Part shown: positions 50,932 through 59,779 of the stretch, in pieces
Position numbering within the stretch: the first letter of the stretch is position 1
Layout of the letters: every line of letters starts with the position of its first letter
Assembly (NCBI GenBank): GCA_030834895.1
Contig: JAUQXA010000024.1
Coordinates: forward strand, 1 to 64,000
From: Anaerolineales bacterium
Lineage (GTDB): Bacteria; Chloroflexota; Anaerolineae; Anaerolineales; Villigracilaceae
Reading direction: 5' to 3'
DNA length: 64,000 nt
Program-made: the position numbers and the translations under genes
Notes under the pieces: generated by a model
Database searches by the model: none
Told to the model about the DNA's origin: nothing
What the model saw: only the letters and a program-made list of their open reading frames with translations

Positions 50932-51747
50932 ATGAACAAGGTCATTCTCATCCTCTCTGATGCCCTGCGTTACGATGTGGCAAAAGCCAATATGGGTTTT
51001 CTTGGTCATCTGGTCGAAACCAAGCAGTCCAGCTTTTACAGGATCATCGGTGAGTTGCCAAGCCTGTCCCGCCCGATGTATGAAACCATCCACACAGGAT
51101 TGCCATCCAATGAACATGGCATTGTTGCCAACACCATTGTGCGACTCTCGAACAAACCGAATGTTTTCAAAGTGGTGAGGGATGCGGGCAAAGTCACGGC
51201 TGCCGCGGCGTACTTCTGGGTTTCGGAGTTATACAACCGCGCGCCGTACGACCCCATCAACGACAGGGAAGTTGACAACGAATCTCTGCCAATTCAGCAT
51301 GGGCGTTTTTACACAGAGGATGAATATCCTGACGTTGAACTCTTTTACAGCGCGGCACATCTCATCCGCAGGTTTTCCCCCGACTATTTGTTGCTTCACC
51401 CCATGGGCATGGATTATTACGGCGAGGCCTTTGGTTCCGATTCAAAACAATACCGCAGTCACGCGATTTATCAGGATAAAAGACTCGCGCCACTCATCAT
51501 GGAATGGCGCGAGCGGGGATACATGATTTTAGTCTCGGGGGATCACGGCATCAATGCGGATGGAGATCATGGCGGAACCACGTCAGACCAACGCGATGTG
51601 CCGTTATTTGTCATCAAGCCAGACGCCAAAGGCAGGGGCGACACAGGCGAGGTCGTCTCGCATTTGCAGATCGCGCCCACTATCCTCAATTTATTGGAAA
51701 TTCCCATCCCTGAAACAATGAAGCAGCCCCCCATTCATCCTTCATAA
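50932..51747 (+). CDS. Type I phosphodiesterase / alkaline phosphatase-superfamily enzyme
   Basis: This 271-residue protein has metal ligands and the nucleophile of the alkaline phosphatase superfamily: ILSDALRYDV (first Asp), LSRPMYETIHTG (Ser or Thr nucleophile), HPMGMDYYGE (Asp), and SGDHGINADGDHGG (Asp-His pairs). It is the short nucleotide pyrophosphatase/phosphodiesterase type without a signal peptide, hence cytoplasmic. Encoded last in the ABC importer operon, it probably hydrolyses the imported compound, for example a phosphodiester such as glycerophosphocholine; this is inference from position. It overlaps the end of the convergent PfpI gene by 6 bases. Confidence 0.87.
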   Translation: MNKVILILSDALRYDVAKANMGFLGHLVETKQSSFYRIIGELPSLSRPMYETIHTGLPSNEHGIVANTIVRLSNKPNVFKVVRDAGKVTAAAAYFWVSELYNRAPYDPINDREVDNESLPIQHGRFYTEDEYPDVELFYSAAHLIRRFSPDYLLLHPMGMDYYGEAFGSDSKQYRSHAIYQDKRLAPLIMEWRERGYMILVSGDHGINADGDHGGTTSDQRDVPLFVIKPDAKGRGDTGEVVSHLQIAPTILNLLEIPIPETMKQPPIHPS

Positions 51748-52272
51748 TTCATACTTTGTAAGAGCCTTTACCAACTCGCGGTTGAAGTCGGGGATGTCTG
51801 CCACCACTCGACCCCAAACCTGATTGCCTTCTCGGAAGGCGGGTTCATCCACCCAAACTGCGCCCGCGTTGACGAGATCATCCTTGATACCTGTTGACCC
51901 AGTAACGCGCTGGCCTTTTTTAATGATGCCAGCTGAGATTGCAGTGGAACCGCCGTGACAGATAATGCCAATAATCTTTTTTGCATCGTCCATTTTCTTT
52001 ACAATATTTTTCACAGCATCATATCTGCGTAATTTATCCGGAGCCCAACCGCCTGGCAGTACGAGGGCAAAGAGTTCGCTAGCCTTCAGCGATTCGATGG
52101 TCGCATCGGGTGTGATGACCAGTCCGTTTTTTCCGCGCAGGGTTTTGAGGTCAAGGCTGGCGGTCAGCACCTTTGCGCCTTCCTCCTGTAACCGCATCAG
52201 CGGGACATAATATTCCAAGTCCTCCACACCTTCGGCAACCAGAAAGGCTATTGTTTTTCCTCGTAATTTCAT
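51742..52272 (-). CDS. DJ-1/PfpI-family protein
   Basis: This 176-residue protein has the DJ-1/PfpI fold with the nucleophile-elbow Cys in IIGIICHGGSTAISAG and FALVLPGGWAPDKLRR as the Glu/Gly-rich loop. Members act as deglycases or glyoxalases, proteases or chaperones; the bacterial type I PfpI members respond to oxidative and carbonyl stress. The ATG at 52272 (MKLRGKTIAFLVAEG) is used because GTGAGG lies just upstream; an upstream TTG gives only six more residues. It is downstream of, and nearly abuts, the yjbQ-like gene. Confidence 0.9.
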   Translation of the reverse strand: MKLRGKTIAFLVAEGVEDLEYYVPLMRLQEEGAKVLTASLDLKTLRGKNGLVITPDATIESLKASELFALVLPGGWAPDKLRRYDAVKNIVKKMDDAKKIIGIICHGGSTAISAGIIKKGQRVTGSTGIKDDLVNAGAVWVDEPAFREGNQVWGRVVADIPDFNRELVKALTKYEL

Positions 52273-52279
52273 CTTTGCC

Positions 52280-52699
52280 TCACTCGCCAATAATTTTCAC
52301 CAGTACGCGTTTTCTTCTTCTGCCATCGAACTCGCCGTAGAAGATTTGTTCCCAGGGACCAAAGTCGAGTCTGCCTTCGGTGACCGCCACAACCACTTCA
52401 CGGCCCATCACCTGACGTTTCATGTGCGCATCGGCATTGTCTTCACCAGTGTCATTATGGCGATATTGACTGATTGGTTCATGAGGTGCAAGTTTTTCCA
52501 GCCATTTTTCATAATCTTGGTGTAAGCCGGATTCATCGTCATTGATAAATACCGACGCCGTTATATGCATGGCTGAAACCAAAATAAGGCCTTCTTTGAT
52601 TTCACTCTCATCAAGGCAGGTTTCTACTTGCTGAGTAATGTTTACAAAGCCACGGCGGGTGGGGAGATTGAACCAAAGTTCTTTACGGTAAGATTTCAT
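52280..52699 (-). CDS. YjbQ-family (UPF0047) protein
   Basis: This 139-residue protein belongs to the YjbQ/UPF0047 family: [60 protein letters not shown] core ([14 protein letters not shown] with metal-binding His) and the final [20 protein letters not shown]. Some members complement thiamine-phosphate synthase mutants, but the physiological role is unsettled. Length is normal. It is probably co-transcribed with the PfpI-family gene 7 nt downstream. Confidence 0.92.
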   Translation of the reverse strand: MKSYRKELWFNLPTRRGFVNITQQVETCLDESEIKEGLILVSAMHITASVFINDDESGLHQDYEKWLEKLAPHEPISQYRHNDTGEDNADAHMKRQVMGREVVVAVTEGRLDFGPWEQIFYGEFDGRRRKRVLVKIIGE

Positions 52700-52910
52700 T
52701 GTTATTCCCTATAAGCATATTCATGTTACATTCTACTTTATTCTAATCGCATTCAGAAAAATTCTCTCATCAATTCTTGGTTGATAAAACCCACCCATCA
52801 TTCTCATAGTATCTGAGGATGCGAGTCCAGAAGTTAAATTGTCCAGTCTATTGAAGTTTGAATTACTGTCGGAGATGTTTTCACTTATAAATATCTAAGT
52901 AAGGCATGAA

Positions 52911-53201
52911 ATGAAACCAAAGGTTTTACCGGAAATTCAGATTTACACTGATGGTACTGCCGTTCCTAACCCTGGCCCCGGCGGGTGGGCTGCAATTTTG
53001 CTTGGGGAAAATATAAGTGGTGAACTTGTTGAGAAAGAAATTACTGGATCCGAGCCAACTACCAGTATTCGAATGGAATTAAGGGCGGCAGCCAGGGCAT
53101 TTTGGGCGGCGAGTTCAGCGTCTTGTGCGGTTTTCAGTGCGGTGTATTTGGCGGTGACGGCGGGGTCTTGGCATAGGCGGTATTGGCGGGGGCGCAGGTA
53201 G
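52911..53201 (+). pseudogene. Truncated RNase HI gene
   Basis: The first 60 codons are RNase [22 protein letters not shown] with the first catalytic Asp, then [20 protein letters not shown] with the catalytic Glu. After ELRAAA (about 53092) similarity stops, and the frame continues as Ala/Arg/Trp-rich sequence to a stop at 53201. The two C-terminal catalytic residues and about 85 residues of the fold are absent. The joined sequence reads, on the minus strand, as Ala-rich helical codons ([20 protein letters not shown]), so a different gene fragment may be fused here. The gene cannot make an active RNase H. Confidence 0.8.
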
Positions 53202-53381
53202 CGTGGCTGATGGCTTGAGCATCCGCATCAGTGGCGCGGGCGAGTTCAAAGGCGTTGACCTGCACAGCCAGCCCCCCGAGACGCACGTCTCAAGCATGGC
53301 AGCGCCACCGTTTGCGTGGACAGGGAACTCGACGCCAGCACCAGTGGCGCAGGGGACGTGAAAAGCTTGGGCGAGAAGTGA
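53165..53381 (+). pseudogene. DUF2807 (auto-transporter adhesin head-like) gene remnant
   Basis: In one frame the bases give GLSIRISGAGEFKGVDL (from about 53212); in another, after a shift near 53285, HGSATVCVDRELDASTSGAG followed by DVKSLGEK and a stop at 53379-53381. Both pieces are the repeated strands of a DUF2807 domain, so a frameshifted C-terminal remnant is present. A good terminator follows at 53386. The 5' part is missing, replaced by the RNase HI fusion. Confidence 0.65.
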
Positions 53382-53385
53382 AATC

Positions 53386-53424
53386 AAAGAGCCGCTTTTC
53401 AATGAAGGAGGGCGGCTCTTTTGC
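53386..53424 (+). terminator. Terminator after the DUF2807 remnant
   Basis: AAAGAGCCGC (53386-53395) pairs with GCGGCTCTTT (53412-53421) and T follows. It is the preserved end of the broken gene. Confidence 0.75.
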
Positions 53425-53469
53425 TTATAAAAACACATATCTTATATCCTTGACGCTCGTAACCTAAAT

Positions 53470-54138
53470 TCATTTTTCAATTCGCTCTGCGAGCACTAAT
53501 TTCCTGAGCAATAAACTTCCTTCCAAAGAATTAGGCATATCAACGATGTGTAATTTACAGTCGTCATATGGTGGGAAACGAAAGTATGTGCGAATTTCTG
53601 TCCAATCCAACTTATCAACAATAATTTCAGTCTTATCCAAAGGCTTTCCTTCAGTTGAGGCAATCGCAAACAAAAGACGATGATAACCACGAGTAACCTT
53701 AGCCTCGCAAGTCAGACGGATTTTGCGTGGACCAGTTAATAGTTCATTTCTTGGCAGATATTCATTTTCCTTTTTTTCAAAAAGATATTTTCGCAGGCAG
53801 ATTTCATAAATATCTTTGTTGTTAGAACGTCGGATAAATATTACGCCGTTTTTTAACTCGGACGCATTTGAAGTAGTGCCAGATAATTTTATGTCATAAC
53901 CTTCTATGCTAACTGAACCATCGTAAACGATCTTTTCGTTTATTGTTTCATCAACCGAAATGCTCAGCTTGCTCATTTCAGACTTTATTTTTAGAGTCTC
54001 AACTCGAAGTTTTTCTGCTTCGGCAGATAACTTTGATGCTTCTGCTTCAGTTTTTTTGCGAATTAAAAGGTTATTCGCGATGGCAACAACTAAGCCACCT
54101 AAAACAGAAGAAATAAGAGCTACGACAATGTCATTCAT
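53470..54138 (-). CDS. Hypothetical membrane-anchored coiled-coil protein
   Basis: This 222-residue protein is not recognised. It has one N-terminal membrane helix (about 3-25; VALISSVLGGLVVAIANNLL), a coiled coil (about 28-62; KKTEAEASKLSAEAEKLRVE), and a globular beta-rich C-terminal part (about 65-222) with YDGSVSIEGYDIKLSGTT and WTEIRTYFRFPPYDDCKLHI. Codon use is more AT-rich than in the neighbouring genes, which together with the adjacent broken genes suggests recent acquisition. It is a single gene with no recognisable partner. Confidence 0.6.
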   Translation of the reverse strand: MNDIVVALISSVLGGLVVAIANNLLIRKKTEAEASKLSAEAEKLRVETLKIKSEMSKLSISVDETINEKIVYDGSVSIEGYDIKLSGTTSNASELKNGVIFIRRSNNKDIYEICLRKYLFEKKENEYLPRNELLTGPRKIRLTCEAKVTRGYHRLLFAIASTEGKPLDKTEIIVDKLDWTEIRTYFRFPPYDDCKLHIVDMPNSLEGSLLLRKLVLAERIEK

Positions 54139-54299
54139 TTCTTTGTTTTGAATCTCGTGTAATAGTCAGCACCCTACTTTGGCTTAGGATGTCATTTCAT
54201 CGCCCAATTGCTTATATGCCTATCTCATTCTAAAAATGCGAGCCACCACCTGTCAGAATTATACAACTTTTCAGATAAATTCCCATCCACAAGCAGGGA

Positions 54300-54335
54300 C
54301 AAAAAACCAGCCTCCAGCAAAAAAACTACTGGAGG
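54300..54335 (-). terminator. Terminator behind the orphan C-terminal fragment
   Basis: On the minus strand CCTCCAG and CTGGAGG (54329-54335 and 54311-54317) form a hairpin with a T-rich loop and are followed by CTGGTTTTTTG. Confidence 0.7.
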
Positions 54336-54350
54336 TTCTCTTGACTTGAC

Positions 54351-54449
54351 TTACGCAGTTTTCGCTTTGCGGACAGGCGCTTTGTATTCGGATTTCTTCT
54401 TCAAGCCCAATACCTGCACTTGATCGGAGTTTTTGCCAAATTTTGCTTT
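54351..54449 (-). pseudogene. Orphan C-terminal fragment in frame behind the rtcB stop
   Basis: Thirty-two codons in the same frame as rtcB follow directly after its TAG and end at TAA (54351-54353). They read AKFGKNSDQVQVLGLKKKSE then YKAPVRKAKTA, a Lys/Arg-rich end that looks like the true C-terminus of some other conserved protein, with a terminator behind it. Either a gene was replaced by rtcB through recombination, or rtcB once had, or by stop read-through has, a basic tail. The first explanation is preferred. Confidence 0.45.
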
Positions 54450-55871
54450 CTAACTATCCCCAGGCTCATCCGCCATGCGGACAATTCTTGGGGTGAACTT
54501 GCCCAGCACCTCCACAAGCTCGGATTGGGCTTTGATGATCTCCTCGATGGGCTTGTACGCCTGCGGCGATTCGTCCATACCGCCGCCGAGCAGGGTGACT
54601 CCGCTCTCTTTGAGATAGGCATCCCGCGCCGACTTGCTGATCGAATTCAGCGCCGCCTTGCGACTCATCAACCTGCCCGCCCCGTGTGAAGCGGACTCCA
54701 GCGACGAGGCGACGCCCCGTCCGCGGATGAGGTAGCCCGCGTCGCCCATCGAGCCTGGGATGATGCCCAGCGTGTCCCTGCTTGCGGGTGTGGCTCCCTT
54801 CCTGTGGACGATGACCTTCCGCCCGTCGGGGAGTTTTTCGTGCCAGGCGAAGTTGTGATGATTTTCGACGGCGGCGGCTTCCTTCAGTCCAACCGCCGCG
54901 GCAACCCGCTGGTGGATGATGGTGTGATTCGCCGAAGCGAATCTGCCCGCCAGTTCCATCGAAAGCCAGTATTCCTGACCGTCTTCCGAATCCAGCGAGA
55001 GCCAGGCTAGGTGACTCACCGACTTGTCGAGGTCGGGATGCTTTTCCCGCGCCAGCTTGCTGAAGCGGTCTGCAATCTTCGCGCCGACTCCGCGTGAGCC
55101 GCTGTGCGAGAGCAGGGCGAGGTACACGCCAGGCTCCAGGTCAAACATGGGTTCGGTCAGGTGGAACGAGCCCCATTCGACGAAGTGATTCCCTGTGCCG
55201 CTGGTGCCGAGCTGATTCATGGCGGTGTCTTTCAATGTCCGCAACTGGCGGGTGGCGTACCAGGCGCCATCGTCCAGGACGGCGTGTTGGGCGCGTTTAT
55301 TGCCTTTCCACTGAGCGCCCATGCCAAAGGCGGTTTGATCCCAAAGTGCATCTTCGAACATGCCTGGTTTTTGCCCAAGCAGGTGCGGCGAGACCTCGTA
55401 CAGCGAGAGCCGCATCCGACAGGCAATGTCCACGCCGACGGCGTAGGGGATAACCGCGTTCTCGGTTGCCAGCACACCGCCGATGGGCAGTCCGTAGCCG
55501 ACGTGGGCGTCGGGCATCAATGCACCCGCGACGGTGATGGGCAGGCGCATGGCGTTTTCCATCTGTCTGATGGCTTCGGGGTCGATGTTTTCCTGTCCCC
55601 AAATGGGGAAGGGCAGCGGACTTTCGAGCAGTTCATCCGCTGAAGGCTCGTCCACCTGTGTGATGCGGATGCACTCGCGCGCGAGGTCTGCCTTCAAGCT
55701 GTCAGCCAGGAAACTGCCTGGGTTCTGGCGGACAGCATCCAGCGCCGCGAGGATTTCGTTGCGTTCGAGTCCCTGCTCCGCAAGTTGAGCCGCCACGTTC
55801 TTTGCCAGCCCGATGATCTTTCCATCAGACCAGTTGTGTAATTTTAGAATCTTGCCAGTGATGATGTCCAT
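54450..55871 (-). CDS. rtcB: RtcB-family RNA ligase
   Basis: This 473-residue protein has the RtcB motifs: GVLATENAVIPYAVGVDIAC (metal Cys/Asp region), GTGNHFVEWG (Asn-His), LLSHSGSRGVG (His), ENHHNFAWHE (His), and HRKGATPA with the His that takes GMP. It joins RNA 2',3'-cyclic phosphate or 3'-phosphate ends to 5'-OH ends with GTP and Mn2+. Length is typical of bacterial members. The ATG at 55871 (MDIITGKILKLHNW) is preferred over one 13 codons upstream that lies in a repeat. There is no RtcA or sigma-54 regulator RtcR nearby, so repair regulation is not of the E. coli type. Confidence 0.92.
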   Translation of the reverse strand: MDIITGKILKLHNWSDGKIIGLAKNVAAQLAEQGLERNEILAALDAVRQNPGSFLADSLKADLARECIRITQVDEPSADELLESPLPFPIWGQENIDPEAIRQMENAMRLPITVAGALMPDAHVGYGLPIGGVLATENAVIPYAVGVDIACRMRLSLYEVSPHLLGQKPGMFEDALWDQTAFGMGAQWKGNKRAQHAVLDDGAWYATRQLRTLKDTAMNQLGTSGTGNHFVEWGSFHLTEPMFDLEPGVYLALLSHSGSRGVGAKIADRFSKLAREKHPDLDKSVSHLAWLSLDSEDGQEYWLSMELAGRFASANHTIIHQRVAAAVGLKEAAAVENHHNFAWHEKLPDGRKVIVHRKGATPASRDTLGIIPGSMGDAGYLIRGRGVASSLESASHGAGRLMSRKAALNSISKSARDAYLKESGVTLLGGGMDESPQAYKPIEEIIKAQSELVEVLGKFTPRIVRMADEPGDS

Positions 55872-55884
55872 TTCAATTCCTTTG

Positions 55885-55951
55885 ACCATGGACGATGGAC
55901 CGCGGACCATCGTCCGTCATCCATCGTCTATGGTCCATTGTCTATCGTCCG
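55885..55951. repeat. ACCATCGTCC / GGACGATGG repeat cluster
   Basis: ACCATGGACGATGGACCGCG is followed by GACCATCGTCCGTCATCCAT and further CGTC/CCATTGTC copies, forming overlapping hairpins. Shorter relatives are at 28868-28890 and 33391-33405. It lies between rtcB and the second exporter gene and contains the upstream in-frame rtcB ATG. Confidence 0.65.
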
Positions 55952-57748
55952 TTATTCCTCCAACTTCCACAATTCGCGCATCTCGGGGCTGGACTCGAGT
56001 AACTCATCCAACGTGCCTTCGGATTCGACGCGACCATCTTTCAAAACGATGATGTGATCGGCGCGTCGCAGGAGCGGACGACGGTGGGAGACGACGAGAC
56101 AGGTGACGCGGAGCGTGCCAGCCTCGAAAATCTGCTCCCAAAGCTGGCGCTCGGTTTCGACATCCAGTGCGCTGGAGAGGTCGTCGAAGACCACGAGTTC
56201 GGCTTCACGGATGAACATGCGCGCGGCGGCGGAGCGTTGCACCTGTCCACCCGAAAGTTTTACGCCGCGCGCGCCGACCATCGTTTCGAGATTGTCGTCC
56301 ATCTGTTCGAGGTCGCGCTCCATGACCGCGAGTTTTGTGGCTTTGTAAATTTCATCGTCGCTGCGGTCGAGACCGAGCAAAATATTATTTCGCAGTGTGT
56401 TGCTGAACAGTCGCGGAACCTGCGCGGTGTAGGCACAGCGCGGCGGGATGAGAAAATCGCCAGGCGCGTGTATCGTGGTTCCGTTCCATTTTATTTCGCC
56501 AGATTGCATGGGCAGTAGCCCAAGCAATATCCGCAGCAGGGTGGTTTTGCCAGAACCGATGCGACCCGTGATGACTGTCAACGTGTTACGTTTTACGTTT
56601 AGCGAAATGTCTTCGATGCCGTTGACAGAATCAGGGTAGCGAAAGCTCAGATGGTCAGCCACCAGTTCGGTCAGTCGGTCGGCTTCGGTTTTGTCCGCAT
56701 AGGTCACTGCGGGCAGCGCTCCATCCAAATCCACTTTACTATGTTCGACGAGCGCGTTCAAGGGTGCGTTTTCCATTAGGCGGTACATGCGTTGGACGGA
56801 GACATCGAGCTGCTTGTAACGCGCCCACAACATGCCGCCGAAGGTGGTCAGGTCGCCCATGCTTTGCAGCAGATAAACGAAGAGCGAGAAGTCGCCGAGC
56901 GTGAAGTTGCCCGTGCGCATCGATTGCCCGACGAGGACGAGGATGACCCCCGTGCCCAGCGTGGACGTGTTGCGATAGATCGAGCCGAGTATCTCGTCGA
57001 AAAGTTTTTCGCGGATGGTTAGGATGCGGCGCTCGTCGTTGAGTTTGTGGAAGTAGCCGATGACGTTCTTTTCGGCGGTTGCCACTTTGACGGCTTGCAC
57101 CGCGCCGAAGAATTCGCCGATGAAGCCTGTCACCTTGCCGCCAGCCTGACGCGATGCGCGGCGATAATGTTCGATGCGGCTGGTTGCGAGGTTGGCGACG
57201 ATGCCGACGATGATCAGCGGAACCAGCGCCATGACCGTCACCGACGGGTTGATTTGTGTCATCAGGATGATGGATACCGCGATGATGACCAGCCCGACCA
57301 TGACGTCGTTGATCAGAATCACGAAGAGCGGAATCTCATCCACATCCTTTTTGAAACGGCTGACAGCTTCGCCTGCCGAATCGGGCAGCGCTGATGCGCC
57401 TGGGCGTTTCAAAATATAGCGCAAAAGATTCTTGCGCAACAAAGTATTCATATCCGCGAAGATGGGCACGTCGGCGTAGTAAAAGCCGTAGCTTGCGACG
57501 ACGCGTCCGATCCACGTGGCGGCTAAAAATGCGACGATTGCCCAAATGCCAAAGGTCAATTGCGCTTCGCCTGTCACCATGTCGAAGAAGGCTTTGATGA
57601 TGAGCGCGGGCGCGACCTGCCAGCAGAAGCGGATGAGGGATACGCTGACGAGATCAATGAACCACAGCCACGGGCGGAAGCGAATCATCTGACCGATGAC
57701 TTTCCACGCAGGCAACGCGGGGACTTTTTGATTGAGGGTTGTTTCCAT
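55952..57748 (-). CDS. ABC exporter half-transporter, degenerate-site subunit
   Basis: This 598-residue protein has six membrane helices (about 20-310) and an ATPase domain with Walker [13 protein letters not shown], signature [14 protein letters not shown] and Walker [12 protein letters not shown]. The catalytic Glu after Walker B is Asp, the mark of the degenerate site in heterodimeric exporters such as BmrC, LmrC and TM287. The partner with a normal site is encoded 99 nt upstream. Together they would export drugs or lipids. An in-frame start 11 codons earlier exists; 57748 ([15 protein letters not shown]) is the usual start. Confidence 0.92.
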   Translation of the reverse strand: METTLNQKVPALPAWKVIGQMIRFRPWLWFIDLVSVSLIRFCWQVAPALIIKAFFDMVTGEAQLTFGIWAIVAFLAATWIGRVVASYGFYYADVPIFADMNTLLRKNLLRYILKRPGASALPDSAGEAVSRFKKDVDEIPLFVILINDVMVGLVIIAVSIILMTQINPSVTVMALVPLIIVGIVANLATSRIEHYRRASRQAGGKVTGFIGEFFGAVQAVKVATAEKNVIGYFHKLNDERRILTIREKLFDEILGSIYRNTSTLGTGVILVLVGQSMRTGNFTLGDFSLFVYLLQSMGDLTTFGGMLWARYKQLDVSVQRMYRLMENAPLNALVEHSKVDLDGALPAVTYADKTEADRLTELVADHLSFRYPDSVNGIEDISLNVKRNTLTVITGRIGSGKTTLLRILLGLLPMQSGEIKWNGTTIHAPGDFLIPPRCAYTAQVPRLFSNTLRNNILLGLDRSDDEIYKATKLAVMERDLEQMDDNLETMVGARGVKLSGGQVQRSAAARMFIREAELVVFDDLSSALDVETERQLWEQIFEAGTLRVTCLVVSHRRPLLRRADHIIVLKDGRVESEGTLDELLESSPEMRELWKLEE

Positions 57749-57786
57749 GTTTAATTCCTTGATGATTGGACGCGCCCTCACCCTAG

Positions 57787-57833
57787 CCCTCTCCCGAAGG
57801 GAGAGGGGACTCCCTTCCCCTTTGGGGGAAGGG
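57787..57833. repeat. Two hairpins between the exporter genes
   Basis: CCCTCTCCC-GAA-GGGAGAGGG (57787-57807) is followed by CCCTTCCCC / GGGGAAGGG (57812-57820 and 57825-57833). Similar C-rich palindromes occur at 5827-5937. They fill most of the 99-nt space between the two exporter genes. Confidence 0.75.
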
Positions 57834-57847
57834 TTGGGGATGAGGGG

Positions 57848-59593
57848 TTACGCCAATACTTCTTCCATTCCAGTTTGCAGTAATTGATAAAACCTTGAAT
57901 TCGGGTCGGCGGCGAGCTGTTTGCGGTTACCGTATTCGCTGACCGTGCCTTTGTCCAGGATCATCACGTCGTCTGCGCGGTGGATGGTGTCTAGGCGGTG
58001 GGCGATGATGATGGCGGTGCGGTCTTTCAGCAGTTTGTCTATCGCGCGCTCCAGCCGTTGTTCGGTGGCGGGGTCGAGGCGAGATGAAGCTTCGTCGAGG
58101 ATGACCAGACCAGGATTCCGCAGGAAGACTCGGGTGAAGGCAAGCAGTTGCGCTTCGCCCGCCGAGAGGGAGCGGGAACCCGTGTCGAGTTCGGTGTCCA
58201 AGCCTTTGGGCTGAGTCTTCAACCAGTCGCCGAGTTCCAACTCTTCGAGCGTCGTGATGATCTGCTCATCGGGAATCGAACGGTCGAAAAAGGTCAGGTT
58301 GTCGCGGATGCTGGCGCGGAACAGTTGCACATCCTGCGTGACGATGGCGATCTTTCGTCGCAGGGTGTCGAGGTGCGCTTCACGCAAATCCGAGTCGTTG
58401 ACCTTGATACTGCCAGCCTTCACATCGTACAGGCGGAAGATCAACCGTCCGAGGGTGGTCTTGCCGCTGCCCGTGCGTCCAAGCAGCCCGAGGACAGAGC
58501 CAGGCTTGAGGTCGAAGGAGAGTCCGTTCAAAACGGAATCCGCTCCGTTGTAGGAAAAAGCCACGTCCTCGAAGCGCAGAGCCAAAGGTTGAGGCGGGAT
58601 GTCCACGCCCGCGCCGCTGGTCACTTCCGCTTTGAAGTTGCGGAACTCGGTCAGGCGTTCGACACAGGCGCCGATGGTCTGAAAACTTTCGATCTCGTGC
58701 GTCATCGCCCAGAAGGGTTCTTCGAGCAGGTTGATGTAATGCACGAACAGATAGACCGTGCCGATGGTGATGAGACCCGCCGAGAACAGCCAGTATCCGC
58801 TGACGATGGCGAGCAGGTTGCCGAAGGTCAGCGCAAAGCCCATCGCGTTCTCGATGATCCAGCGCTTGAAGTGCGACTTGCGGTTGTGACCGAGGATGAT
58901 TCCCTGGTGGCGGAACAACTCGCGGATGGAGAAATCCACCGCGCCGCTGGAGCGGATGTCTTCGGTGCCAGCCAGTTGTTCCTCGATGAAACCATAGAGT
59001 TGGGCTTCCGCTTCGCGCCGCGCTTTCTGGTGCGGCACGGCGATGTCCTTGAGCCGACCGAGGATGGTGATGGTCAGGATCGAATAGACCGTGAACGCCA
59101 GTCCTGCCCGCCAGTTTTCGATGAACAGCGCGATGAGGATACCAACGAGCAGCAGTCCGTTGGCGATGAGGTTGAGCGCGAATTGCGAGAAGAAGGTCGC
59201 CAGTTCGGTCACGTCGCCGTCGATGCGCTCGATGAGTTCGCCAGGTGTGTGGTCGTTGTGGAACTTCATGTCGAGGTAGAGGGCGTGCTCCGCCAGTTCG
59301 GCGCGCAGGTCATTGGTGGCTGTCCACGCGACGTTTTCGCCGAGGTAGGTCACGCTGACCGCGACGGCTTGTTGAATCAACGCCACGCCGATGAAGGCGA
59401 TTGCCGTCCAGGTGAGGGTTTGCAGGGCTTCGCCAGCCAGCGCGGAGTCGATAAACTCGCGCATGATCTGCGGCGTGAAGATCCGCAAGCCGATGCTGCC
59501 GAACATGAGGGCAGCCAGCAGGATAAACCATCCCTTTTGCGGGCGGATGTGGTCGGAAAGCAGGTTCCAGTAGGATTTGAGTGAGAGGTTCAT
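57848..59593 (-). CDS. ABC exporter half-transporter, consensus-site subunit
   Basis: This 581-residue protein has six membrane helices (about 15-310) and an ATPase domain with Walker A GRTGSGKTTLGRLIFRL, signature LSAGEAQLLAFTRV (LSGGQ variant) and Walker B LVILDEASSRLD with the catalytic Glu present, plus the H-loop IIIAHRLDTI. It pairs with the 55952 gene product as a heterodimer. The cluster layout matches BmrC/BmrD-type multidrug exporters. Upstream lie a leader peptide and terminator that probably attenuate transcription of both genes. Confidence 0.93.
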   Translation of the reverse strand: MNLSLKSYWNLLSDHIRPQKGWFILLAALMFGSIGLRIFTPQIMREFIDSALAGEALQTLTWTAIAFIGVALIQQAVAVSVTYLGENVAWTATNDLRAELAEHALYLDMKFHNDHTPGELIERIDGDVTELATFFSQFALNLIANGLLLVGILIALFIENWRAGLAFTVYSILTITILGRLKDIAVPHQKARREAEAQLYGFIEEQLAGTEDIRSSGAVDFSIRELFRHQGIILGHNRKSHFKRWIIENAMGFALTFGNLLAIVSGYWLFSAGLITIGTVYLFVHYINLLEEPFWAMTHEIESFQTIGACVERLTEFRNFKAEVTSGAGVDIPPQPLALRFEDVAFSYNGADSVLNGLSFDLKPGSVLGLLGRTGSGKTTLGRLIFRLYDVKAGSIKVNDSDLREAHLDTLRRKIAIVTQDVQLFRASIRDNLTFFDRSIPDEQIITTLEELELGDWLKTQPKGLDTELDTGSRSLSAGEAQLLAFTRVFLRNPGLVILDEASSRLDPATEQRLERAIDKLLKDRTAIIIAHRLDTIHRADDVMILDKGTVSEYGNRKQLAADPNSRFYQLLQTGMEEVLA

Positions 59594-59610
59594 GGTAAAT
59601 TTCCGAGGTC

Positions 59611-59714
59611 ATGTCACTCTGAGGGAGCGGTAGCGACTGAAGAGTCTCATGGCGGTGGTAGAGACCCTTCGCCTGCCCCTTCGCTACGCTCAGGGCTTCG
59701 GCTCAGGGTGACAT
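59611..59714. repeat. Second copy of the TGTCAC..CTCAGGGTGACA repeat
   Basis: TGTCACTCTGAGGGAGCGG at the left and CTCAGGGTGACAT at the right are inverted ends, with CTTCGCTACGCTCAGG inside. Related to 21897-21976. It lies between the attenuator and the first exporter gene. Confidence 0.75.
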
Positions 59715-59726
59715 GCGACAAAGAAT

Positions 59727-59757
59727 AAAAAAACACGGCGCATGTGCGCCGTGTTTG
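59727..59757 (-). terminator. Attenuator terminator ahead of the exporter operon
   Basis: On the minus strand AAACACGGCGCA pairs perfectly with TGCGCCGTGTTT (59756-59745 and 59742-59731) across a 2-nt loop, followed by seven T (59733-59727 region). It lies 23 nt after the leader peptide stop and 134 nt before the exporter ATG. Its 5' arm can instead pair with leader codons 17-20 (59793-59803), giving an antiterminator. Confidence 0.85.
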
Positions 59758-59779
59758 AAAACACAGGAGATTGAGTCCG

